From Rickettsiales bacterium TMED211 (lineage in GTDB: Bacteria > Pseudomonadota > Alphaproteobacteria > TMED127): a stretch of DNA of 5,881 nucleotides. Below are positions 1-5,023 of the stretch, piece after piece; position 1 is the first letter of the stretch; every line of letters begins with the position of its first letter. The position numbers were made by a program, and so were the translations under genes. The DNA is taken from the NCBI GenBank assembly GCA_002169685.1, contig NHJI01000038.1, positions 1-5,881 on the forward strand, in the 5' to 3' direction. Below the pieces are notes generated by a model. That model made no database searches and was not told the DNA's origin. It saw only the letters and a list, made by a program, of their open reading frames with translations.

Positions 1-2
1 TG

Positions 3-31
3 CTGAAAAAAATCGCTTTTTTAATTTTCAG
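3..31. repeat. AT-rich imperfect inverted repeat
   Basis: CTGAAAA (3-9) and TTTTCAG (25-31) form a 7-bp inverted repeat around an A-run/T-run centre. The stem has almost no GC, so it would be a weak terminator on either strand. I cannot see which gene it would serve, because the window begins two bases before it. It may be only an AT-rich palindrome. Confidence 0.3.
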
Positions 32-65
32 TTTCTTACGTAGATGCAAGCAATAAACGACCGCC

Positions 66-120
66 AAGTTTTCTTGTGCCGGTTTACCAATTCTATTTGT
101 GGCGATTTTGTGGCGATTTG
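66..120 (+). repeat. Left arm-type repeat region beside the tRNA fragment
   Basis: Two head-to-tail copies of an 11-bp unit, GTGGCGATTTT (99-109) and GTGGCGATTTG (110-120), follow a stretch at 66-98 that resembles 279-310 upstream of int. Shared words include CTTGT, CCG, CCAATT and CTATT. Tandem short repeats on one side of a tRNA core are typical of integrase arm-binding sites. The role is inferred from architecture and from the similar 11-bp tandem at 341-360. Confidence 0.5.
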
Positions 121-138
121 GCATTTTTGCAGGGATCG

Positions 139-157
139 AAAAGCCAGTTTTTGGCTT
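139..157 (-). terminator. Probable tRNA terminator downstream of the tRNA 3' half
   Basis: On the minus strand AAGCCA-AAAAC-TGGCTT forms a 6-bp stem with a 5-base loop and ends in a short T-run (TTTT, then C). It begins 8 bases past the CCA end of the tRNA fragment at 165-209, where a tRNA gene would terminate. The short U-tract makes it moderate rather than strong. Confidence 0.55.
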
Positions 158-164
158 CCAGCTT

Positions 165-209
165 TGGTTGCGGGGGTAGGATTTGAACCTACGACCTTCA
201 GGTTATGAG
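165..209 (-). tRNA. 3' half of initiator tRNA-Met (CAT): attachment-site fragment
   Basis: Read on the minus strand, the fragment carries the anticodon loop CTCATAA (203-209, anticodon CAT at 205-207), the 3' anticodon strand CCTGA, and the variable region AGGTC. It continues with a perfect T arm (GTAGG-TTCAAAT-CCTAC), the acceptor 3' strand CCCCGCA and the encoded ACCA end at 165-168. The CCCCGCAACCA end is typical of bacterial initiator tRNA. Similarity stops at 209: the D arm, 5' anticodon strand and 5' acceptor strand are absent, so this cannot be a working tRNA. Identity from the anticodon loop to CCA is what remains when a tyrosine recombinase crosses over in the anticodon loop. It is therefore called an att core (attL or attR), with int about 170 bp away. 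Confidence 0.85.
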
Positions 210-247
210 TTTTAAGCCCACCATATTCCTGTGTTTATCTGCATGTA

Positions 248-258
248 GCCACATATAG
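248..258 (-). promoter_or_regulatory. Possible single arm-type site between att core and int
   Basis: GCCACATATAG here matches 10 of 11 bases of the reverse complement of 94-104 (GCCACAAATAG), which overlaps the left tandem repeat. It is inverted relative to that repeat and lies between the tRNA fragment and int. This would suit an additional integrase or excisionase contact site, but one short match could be chance. Confidence 0.25.
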
Positions 259-278
259 ATAGGCATCTGATATCAAAT

Positions 279-311
279 AACTTTCTTGTCCGTTTTCCAA
301 TTTTCTATTGG
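279..311 (+). repeat. Right copy of the degenerate repeat, with CCAAT/ATTGG palindrome
   Basis: This stretch resembles 66-98 on the other side of the tRNA fragment, with several one- or two-base gaps. It contains the inverted repeat CCAAT (297-301) and ATTGG (307-311) around TTTCT, of which the left copy keeps an imperfect version. It lies in the int leader and may belong to the int promoter/operator or to attachment-site structure. I could not identify convincing -35 and -10 boxes. Confidence 0.4.
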
Positions 312-316
312 ATGTA

Positions 317-334
317 GGACGACAGCTGTTTCTG
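317..334 (+). promoter_or_regulatory. Leader motif copy 1, upstream of int
   Basis: GGACGACAG followed directly by CTGTTTCTG. A second copy at 1534-1558 has the same two halves (GGACGACAG and CTGTGTCTG, one mismatch) separated by 7 extra bases. This copy ends 45 bases before the int start codon. The other ends 41 bases before the start of the HTH gene. The matched placement suggests a shared regulatory site or a duplicated leader. Confidence 0.4.
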
Positions 335-340
335 CCAATT

Positions 341-360
341 GCTACCTATTTGCTACCTAG
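341..360 (+). repeat. Right arm-type tandem 11-bp repeat in the int leader
   Basis: GCTACCTATTT (341-351) is followed at once by GCTACCTAG (352-360), giving a period of 11 bases, the same as the left tandem at 99-120. The two units share the form G-Y-K-R-C-S-W-W-T-T-T. It ends 7 bases before the int ribosome-binding site. Tandem sites just upstream of a P4-type integrase fit binding by its N-terminal arm-binding domain, and occupancy would also repress int. That function is inferred. Confidence 0.5.
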
Positions 361-367
361 AAACCTT

Positions 368-373
368 AAGGAG
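368..373 (+). promoter_or_regulatory. Ribosome-binding site of int
   Basis: AAGGAG lies 6 bases before the ATG at 380. It decides the int start against an in-frame ATG at 308, which has no such site and whose extra 24 codons would run through the tandem repeat. Confidence 0.8.
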
Positions 374-379
374 CAAATT

Positions 380-1522
380 ATGACAACAGTTAATTTAACC
401 AAAAAATTAATCGACAATATAGAAGCCACAACAAGCGAGCAGGTATTTTATGACACCAAGATCACTGGTCTCCATTTAAAAGTCTCTCCTGCGGGGAAAA
501 AAGGATTCTACCTTTACTTTAGAACCGAGAGTGGCGAACAGAAACGCCCCAAGCTTGGCGACTTTGGCATAATGGCTCTTGAACAAGCTCTTGATAAGGC
601 ACGAGCAATGCTAGGCGAGCTTGCTAAAGGCAATGACCCTACAAAACAAAATCAGAGAGATGGAGTAACGCTTGCTCAATTTTGTGCCTTATTCGATAAA
701 GACCATCTTCATAAACATACAAAACCTAGCACCACTAGAACTTATCACTCTTTGTTAGCTACTGTTATCCTTCCAGCCCTTGGGAAAAGACGATTAGATT
801 CCATCACCAGGCCTGATGTAGAAGCAATGATGAATCGCAATGACAATCGTCGCACCACCGCCAATCACGCCTTAGTTCTTCTAAAGCTAATGCTCGACAA
901 GGCCCAGCAATGGCAACTCATTCCACCAGCGCTTAACGCCTGCTCAAATATCAGTAAATTTAAAACCCAATCAAAAGAACGGTATTTGTCTAATGAAGAA
1001 AGAGCCAAATTGACTAACACCCTAAACCAGTTCGAACGGGTAGAGCTTGCACAACAAAATGCTCTTACTGTGATACGACTTCTTATGATGACCGGGTGCA
1101 GGAAGAATGAAATAGTTATGCTGCGATGGGATGAACTTCAGCTTGATGAGGGCGTGCTGAGATTAAAAAACAGTAAAACAGGGCGCAAAGACGTCATTCT
1201 CTCAAAAGACGTCATCAACATTCTGCGGACGGCTCCAAACAATCACAGCAAATACGTCTTTCCAGGTAAAGACGGCATAAAGCCAATCCAAGGTCTCCAG
1301 AAAATCTGGGAGCGCGTCCGCAAAACGGCTGACCTTTATGATGTTAGGATCCACGACCTACGTCATACTTTTGCCAGTGTAGCTGTCTCAAATGGCGTGC
1401 CTCTCTATGAGGTTGGCCGGCTTCTTGGACATGCCTCAATACAGTCGACACAGCGATATGCGCACCTCGATCGGTCTCGCCTTCAGGAAAGCCTCAATAA
1501 ATTTTCAAATAAATTAATATAA
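380..1522 (+). CDS. int: P4-type tyrosine recombinase (site-specific integrase)
   Basis: A 380-residue integrase that inserts and, with an excisionase, removes a mobile element at a tRNA 3' end. Residues 1-85 look like the Arm_DNA-bind/DUF4102 domain (GLHLKVSPAGKKGFYLYFR, then KLGDFG). Residues about 97-190 are the SAM-like core-binding domain, and about 200-370 the catalytic domain. All expected catalytic residues are present: R241 (TGCRKNE), K266 (NSKTGRK), H325 and R328 (HDLRHTF), H351 (LLGHAS) and the nucleophile Y360 (TQRYAHL). Length is usual for the family. The start at 380 is chosen for its AAGGAG site; an in-frame ATG at 308 is rejected. The adjacent tRNA fragment and tandem repeats are its likely substrate. 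It looks intact and AT-richer than the permease gene at 1932-2963. Family is certain; the element type (island, ICE or prophage) cannot be told. Confidence 0.93.
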   Translation: MTTVNLTKKLIDNIEATTSEQVFYDTKITGLHLKVSPAGKKGFYLYFRTESGEQKRPKLGDFGIMALEQALDKARAMLGELAKGNDPTKQNQRDGVTLAQFCALFDKDHLHKHTKPSTTRTYHSLLATVILPALGKRRLDSITRPDVEAMMNRNDNRRTTANHALVLLKLMLDKAQQWQLIPPALNACSNISKFKTQSKERYLSNEERAKLTNTLNQFERVELAQQNALTVIRLLMMTGCRKNEIVMLRWDELQLDEGVLRLKNSKTGRKDVILSKDVINILRTAPNNHSKYVFPGKDGIKPIQGLQKIWERVRKTADLYDVRIHDLRHTFASVAVSNGVPLYEVGRLLGHASIQSTQRYAHLDRSRLQESLNKFSNKLI

Positions 1523-1533
1523 TTGACTAAGTG

Positions 1534-1558
1534 GGACGACAGGCTCTACCTGTGTCTG
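1534..1558 (+). promoter_or_regulatory. Leader motif copy 2, upstream of the HTH gene
   Basis: GGACGACAG (1534-1542), a 7-base insertion, then CTGTGTCTG (1550-1558), matching 317-334 upstream of int. It begins 11 bases after the int stop codon. Int is thus bracketed by direct copies, either a common operator for int and the HTH gene or the trace of a leader duplication. Confidence 0.4.
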
Positions 1559-1563
1559 AAATA

Positions 1564-1595
1564 CTATCCTTATTATTAAACAACAATAAGGATAG
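1564..1595 (+). promoter_or_regulatory. Perfect 11-bp inverted repeat covering the HTH gene's RBS
   Basis: CTATCCTTATT (1564-1574) and AATAAGGATAG (1585-1595) are perfect reverse complements around a 10-base loop. The right arm contains AAGGAT, the only ribosome-binding site for the ATG at 1600. In RNA the hairpin would hide that site; in DNA the palindrome could be an operator for the HTH protein. There is no T-run after it, so it is not a rho-independent terminator for int. Confidence 0.55.
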
Positions 1596-1599
1596 ACGA

Positions 1600-1722
1600 A
1601 TGAAAATACTTCTAAATGAAACAGAAACAGCCAAGCAACTTTCTCTCAAAACAAGCACACTCCGCAAATGGCGATGGACGCAGTCTGAAGCGAACCTGTC
1701 TCCATCTGATTTCCCTATTTAA
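1600..1722 (+). pseudogene. Truncated AlpA/excisionase-like HTH protein
   Basis: A 40-codon frame beginning at an ATG 6 bases after AAGGAT. Residues 1-26 have the shape of a MerR/AlpA-type winged-helix start: LLNETETAKQLSLKTSTLRKW, that is, an acidic-rich helix, the 'A-x-x-L' turn and the 'S/T-T-L-R-x-W' recognition helix. Family members run about 60-75 residues and continue with a wing motif such as GPxFIKxGRxVRY. Here the similarity stops after WRW, and the last 14 residues read into an unrelated repeat block. I infer a 3' truncation near 1677. In an intact element such a protein would act as excisionase or as transcriptional activator of int, and its position just downstream of int fits. 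It might instead be a working very short variant. An earlier in-frame ATG at 1531 is rejected because it has no ribosome-binding site and would read through the palindrome. Confidence 0.5.
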
Positions 1723-1730
1723 CAGGGAAA
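1710..1730. repeat. TTTCCCT/AGGGAAA hairpin, first of the repeat block
   Basis: TTTCCCT (1710-1716) and AGGGAAA (1724-1730) form a perfect 7-bp inverted repeat with a 7-base loop, followed by another direct AGGGAAA at 1735-1741. It overlaps the stop codon of the truncated HTH frame. No T-run follows the stem closely enough to call a terminator. Confidence 0.5.
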
Positions 1731-1931
1731 ATACAGGGAAATTTTGGATTTTTGCCAACAATGAGGGTATTTCATTGCTGAAAGGTACGACTGGCCTCAC
1801 TTCCTGAGAAAGTTCCCTAAACATTTATCAGGGAAAAAATTGCTCAAATCAGTGAAAGTAATTTTAAAACAGGGATAGTTTGGCGATCATATCGTAATCA
1901 GGTCCAACATAGTTTCCAGGAGACCGGAGAA
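1723..1931. other. Non-coding junction region with AGGGA repeats
   Basis: About 210 bases between the HTH remnant and the permease gene. It holds AGGGAAA at 1724, 1735 and 1830, AGGGA at 1871, and TTCCCT at 1813-1818. The 1813-1818 and 1830-1835 copies form a 6-bp hairpin. Overlapping open frames on both strands here show no recognisable domain and no ribosome-binding site. The block resembles a dispersed sequence I recall from alphaproteobacterial genomes, often near integrases; that is memory, not a search. It probably marks the junction between the integrase module and the minus-strand gene block. Confidence 0.45.
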
Positions 1932-2963
1932 CTACACCACCGCTTGGTAAAGAATGCCGGCGATGATCGCGCCAATGATGCCAAGGCTGAGATAGGCGAC
2001 AAAGACCTGACGTTTCACCAGGGACCATACCGCAGCCATGGCCGGAATAGAGCTAACGGAGCCGGCCGTCATAAACGCCATTGCAGCACCTGCCGTCATT
2101 CCCTGCTCCATTAAACCCGCAACAAGGGGGGCAGCGGCAAAGCCGTTGAGGTAGGCTGGCGCCCCGACAAGCGCACCTGTCACAATGGGCAAGATCCCTT
2201 CTCCACCGACTACGCCCGCTATCAACTTTGCCGGCACGTAATCAATGAGCAGGGCTTCGATGAGATAAGCGAATGTCAGCCACTTCAGCAGGAAAATTGC
2301 ATTCTCACTCGACGAGTTGAAAAACGTCCTGCGGCGCTCGTCCTCTTGCCAAAACTGCCAAACAGGTTTCCCGCTAAACGGATTGGCGCCGCAGCAGCTC
2401 ATCGCTGTACCGGGGCGCAATGGTTCGGCGAAGGCACCTCGCTTGACAAAGAAACTCACCGCAAAGCCGCCGAGCAGACCGAGACCGACTGCCGACAATG
2501 CCTTACCAATGGCGAAATCCCAACCGAGCGCTCCTGCAGTGATCAACAACTGAGGTGGGTCGATCAACGGCGAGGAAAGCCAGAAAGCCATCACCGCCGA
2601 CAAGGGGGCTCCTACGGCCAACAGACCGGCGATGAAAGGGATAACTTCACACGAGCAGAAAGGAGCCCAGCCCCCCAGGAAGGCAGCGAATAAAATCATT
2701 CGGTATTCATTGCCCTCGAACGCCTTAGCGACCACTGCCTCAGCGCCAGTCGCCTTCAAATACCCGATGGTTAGGACGGCGAAGGCGATGTAGGGGAGCG
2801 TGCCGCCAAGCGCTGTTACGGCGATCTGCAGGATATTGGTCGTGTTTTCCGGATCGAGCACCAAAACGGCAAGCGGGATGAGCGCAGCGAGAAACCAAAC
2901 GGAACGAAACCATTCCAGGTTCCTGCGAATGTTCTGATAGCTCTTGAGGACTAGTTTTGTCAT
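1932..2963 (-). CDS. PFCSC-motif permease, ArsP/YraQ-like (DUF318)
   Basis: A 343-residue inner-membrane protein with about eight hydrophobic segments (roughly 22-37, 46-67, 88-115, 120-147, 152-173, 222-240, 252-285 and 320-342). The key signature is PFCSCEVIPFIAGLL at 101-115 followed by GAPLSAVMAFWLSSPL (118-133), the conserved cysteine-containing loop of the ArsP_1/YraQ permease family. Its characterised members export trivalent organoarsenicals; relatives have been linked to metal handling. A second cysteine pair, SCCG (189-192), lies in the hydrophilic linker between the two membrane halves. The second half repeats the architecture with GAPAYLNGFAAAPL (267-280). The start is supported by AGGA 8 bases upstream. 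It begins 35 bp after the transglutaminase gene on the same strand, so the two are probably co-transcribed. The substrate cannot be told from sequence: no arsR, arsenate reductase or metal-regulator gene is in view. Confidence 0.85.
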   Translation of the reverse strand: MTKLVLKSYQNIRRNLEWFRSVWFLAALIPLAVLVLDPENTTNILQIAVTALGGTLPYIAFAVLTIGYLKATGAEAVVAKAFEGNEYRMILFAAFLGGWAPFCSCEVIPFIAGLLAVGAPLSAVMAFWLSSPLIDPPQLLITAGALGWDFAIGKALSAVGLGLLGGFAVSFFVKRGAFAEPLRPGTAMSCCGANPFSGKPVWQFWQEDERRRTFFNSSSENAIFLLKWLTFAYLIEALLIDYVPAKLIAGVVGGEGILPIVTGALVGAPAYLNGFAAAPLVAGLMEQGMTAGAAMAFMTAGSVSSIPAMAAVWSLVKRQVFVAYLSLGIIGAIIAGILYQAVV

Positions 2964-2998
2964 CTCGTTGTTCCTAATCGATTGCGCCTAGAAGACGA

Positions 2999-3826
2999 TT
3001 AGTCGGCGACTTTGATTCGAAGATTGGGCCGGTGTTGTCTACCATCTGGCAGAATCCAGATGGGCTCAGAGAAATGACTGACCTCGACAATGCCGTTCGG
3101 GGTTTCAAATGTCAGGCCGCGTCCACAACTCATGGCGACCCGACGCCCACCCGCCGGGTTAAGCCCCGGGGCAAGCTCTGGCACACCCCACTTCAGATGA
3201 TGGGCAAGGTCCCAGAACACCCGTTCACCATCAGCCTCAAAAGCAAGCCAGCAATGCATGTCGAGGGTCTCGGTTTTCTCCGGGTGAAACCAATAACCGG
3301 CGATATACTGTCCTTTGATGCTGAGGCTCCGGGCAGCGGCCAACAAAAACGTATTGATATCGACACAGCTGCCCTTGGTAGTACCGCAAACCGCCGGCAC
3401 GCTCTCCATTCCTTCATTGAAGCGCTCTTCCGGGTGATCATAGCCAAACATCTCGGCGGCATATTCGATCAGCGCAAATACCTTTTCTGATTCATTCTTA
3501 CAATCAGCGGTGATTTCAACGGCGAGATCAATCAAGCTTACATCAGCACGCGTGAAGCGATTTTCTTGGACCTGCCAAACATGGGAAGCAACCGGATGAT
3601 CTCCTTCATTAACATCGTACCTCAATTCGATCGGACCGTCGTCACCCCGATGCCAAACAACAGCGCGTTGTTCCGAATTGAGTGCTTTGACTTCATATCT
3701 GGCACCCAACCCTTTGGTTTCACCCAACCTGCTTTGCTGGCCCCAATGACCAAATGGCAACGGGGCTAAAAGAACGCAATTTCCGCTTGGAATATTGCTA
3801 TCTATTTCAATTTCAATGAACTGCAT
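2999..3826 (-). CDS. Transglutaminase-like cysteine protease-fold protein
   Basis: A 275-residue protein with a transglutaminase-like core. The triad can be read as C154 (TTKGSCVDI), H191 (LDMHCWLAF) and D206 (VFWDLAH), with the expected hydrophobic helix after the cysteine (VDINTFLLAAARSL). Residues 1-110 form a beta-rich N-terminal region like the transglutaminase_N domain of bacterial peptidase-like members. The tail after 215 is short and beta-rich. There is no signal peptide or membrane segment, so it is probably cytoplasmic. Family members act as cysteine proteases, amidases or transamidases; the substrate here is unknown. The start at 3826 is the first possible, since an in-frame stop lies just upstream, but its ribosome-binding site is poor. 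It lies between phnE and the permease gene, is closely spaced with the latter, and is probably in one transcript with it. Confidence 0.8.
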   Translation of the reverse strand: MQFIEIEIDSNIPSGNCVLLAPLPFGHWGQQSRLGETKGLGARYEVKALNSEQRAVVWHRGDDGPIELRYDVNEGDHPVASHVWQVQENRFTRADVSLIDLAVEITADCKNESEKVFALIEYAAEMFGYDHPEERFNEGMESVPAVCGTTKGSCVDINTFLLAAARSLSIKGQYIAGYWFHPEKTETLDMHCWLAFEADGERVFWDLAHHLKWGVPELAPGLNPAGGRRVAMSCGRGLTFETPNGIVEVSHFSEPIWILPDGRQHRPNLRIKVAD

Positions 3827-3848
3827 GGCTCAAATTCTATGTGAGGAT

Positions 3849-3977
3849 TTAATGATAAACATATCTCGATATTTTTTCATTTTTATGCCTGCCCCTGGCG
3901 ACAGAATGTTCGTTTTCGGGACCAAAATGTGAAATCAATTCTTCAAAATTGGGGATTAGATGTTCTGAGTCACCCAT
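3849..3977 (-). CDS. Possible 42-residue small protein
   Basis: An ATG 6 bases after the phnE stop opens a 42-codon frame ending in TAA. The peptide starts MGDSEHLIPNFEELISHFGP, is rich in charged residues and has a C-terminal basic stretch (RGRHKNEKISRY). There is no membrane segment and I recognise no family. A GAGG lies 11 bases upstream inside the end of phnE, so translation coupled to phnE is conceivable. The frame could be a chance opening in a 157-bp gap, or a remnant of a lost gene. No other feature explains the gap. Confidence 0.25.
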   Translation of the reverse strand: MGDSEHLIPNFEELISHFGPENEHSVARGRHKNEKISRYVYH

Positions 3978-3983
3978 TTTCCG

Positions 3984-4925
3984 CTATGCCTCACCGCGCA
4001 AGATCGCGTTTATGTCGATCACCTTCGCGACAGCCATTTCCGTTAGGACGAAAATGACAACCATACCGAGGAAATAGAGAACAAGCTTTTTATGCTCTTC
4101 ACCATCGATGACGACCTTGCGAAGATATTGTGAAAAAATATCCAACATCGATACGGTAACGATGATAATCAGAAGAATCGCAGCGCTGGCCGAAAAGTCG
4201 AAACTTCGAAGTGCTTCTGACAACGACATGCCGATACCACCGGCGCCAACAATTCCGAGCACGGTAGCAGACCGTACATTCGCCTCAAATCGATAAAGCG
4301 AATAAGAAATCCAGAGCGGTAGCACCTGAGGGATTACGCCGAATACTATTTCCTGCATATGACTGGCGCCGGTTGCCCGAATACCCTCTACAGGGCGCGG
4401 ATCAATGGCTTCGACAGCCTCAGAGTACAATTTGGCTAACGTACCCGTGGTATGAACGGCCAATGCAAGAACACCTGCAAGCGGCCCCAGACCAACGGCG
4501 GAAACAAAAATCAAAGCAAAGACAAGCTCGTTAATCGCCCGGGTCGCGTCCATCAACCGCCGGACCGGAAAGGTAACCCATTTTGGGGCGATATTATCTG
4601 CAGATAGCAGACCAAATGGAACGGCTGCGACAACAGATAAAAAACTGCCCCAAATCGCCATTTGAACAGTTTCAAGCATAAGCTCTGAATATTGGTGCCA
4701 ATAACGGAAATCTGGTTTAGAAAAATCCTTCGCCAGCTCTCTCATGTTTTCAGCGCCAGTCCATAATTCCGGAATGCGGTTCATTTCTGCTGGGAAAAAA
4801 CTCCACAACAGGGAAACCAAGAAGACCCCCCAAATGCCCCATTTGTAAAGCTCTTGCGTCAATTCTGGTTTCGGAACAGTGACTTGATTTAAATTCATAG
4901 TTTGAGCTGTGGTACTCGTTTGCAT
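3984..4925 (-). CDS. phnE: Phosphonate ABC transporter permease PhnE
   Basis: The membrane subunit of the PhnCDE importer, 313 residues. Hydrophobic segments lie at about 29-45, 86-108, 133-158, 197-213, 221-235, 248-266 and 281-300. The ATPase-contact (EAA-like) loop reads [17 protein letters not shown] and continues to [12 protein letters not shown] (172-205). The following [20 protein letters not shown] (211-230) is a hallmark of PhnE. It takes substrate from PhnD, encoded just upstream, and would be driven by PhnC, expected beyond the right edge. Length exceeds the common 260-290: residues after about 270 add a further membrane segment and a short tail ([13 protein letters not shown]). 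Start: the ATG at 4925 has only a weak GAGA-type site; Met10 (codon at 4896-4898) is an alternative. A terminator lies between phnD and phnE. Related phosphite or other oxyanion permeases share this family, so the substrate is not proved. Confidence 0.92.
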   Translation of the reverse strand: MQTSTTAQTMNLNQVTVPKPELTQELYKWGIWGVFLVSLLWSFFPAEMNRIPELWTGAENMRELAKDFSKPDFRYWHQYSELMLETVQMAIWGSFLSVVAAVPFGLLSADNIAPKWVTFPVRRLMDATRAINELVFALIFVSAVGLGPLAGVLALAVHTTGTLAKLYSEAVEAIDPRPVEGIRATGASHMQEIVFGVIPQVLPLWISYSLYRFEANVRSATVLGIVGAGGIGMSLSEALRSFDFSASAAILLIIIVTVSMLDIFSQYLRKVVIDGEEHKKLVLYFLGMVVIFVLTEMAVAKVIDINAILRGEA

Positions 4926-4974
4926 CAGGCTATCTCTGTTTTGAAGAGGTCAAATAAATTTCGATAAGGATAAA

Positions 4975-5004
4975 GAAAAAACGGTGCTGGATTTTTCCAG
5001 CACC
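4975..5004 (-). terminator. Strong rho-independent terminator between phnD and phnE
   Basis: Read on the minus strand, GGTGCTGG-AAAAAT-CCAGCACC is a perfect 8-bp GC-rich stem with a 6-base loop, followed by GTTTTTTC. It starts 19 bases after the phnD stop codon. In the plus direction the same stem is followed by ATTTTTC, so it could work both ways, although no plus-strand gene ends there. It lies inside an otherwise operon-like phnD-phnE pair, so it may act as a partial terminator that lowers phnE relative to phnD. Confidence 0.88.
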
Positions 5005-5023
5005 ATTTTTCTCTACATCATGA

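Noticed and set aside
165..250. An intact tRNA gene on the minus strand
   Set aside because: Sequence right of 209 lacks the 5' anticodon strand, D arm and 5' acceptor strand; only the 3' half is present.
308..379. A 24-codon N-terminal extension of the integrase from an upstream ATG
   Set aside because: It has no ribosome-binding site, runs through the tandem 11-mers, and the AAGGAG site with ATG at 380 matches the usual family N-terminus.
1612..1824. Overlapping plus- and minus-strand frames of about 60-70 codons
   Set aside because: No domain, no ribosome-binding site, and they mirror the HTH remnant and the repeat block.
2317..2693. Plus-strand open frames opposite the permease
   Set aside because: Low-complexity, arginine/proline-rich products typical of antisense frames of a GC-rich membrane protein gene.
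3032..3490. A 152-codon plus-strand frame and an 89-codon minus frame within the transglutaminase gene
   Set aside because: The frame carrying the C-H-D triad explains this DNA; the others show no family features.
3861..3872. ATATC/GATAT short inverted repeat before the transglutaminase gene
   Set aside because: Only 5 bp per arm in an AT-rich stretch; chance is likely.
4926..4974. A promoter for phnE around TTGACC in the gap after the terminator
   Set aside because: A -35-like TTGACC is visible on the minus strand but no acceptable -10 box lies 16-18 bases downstream.
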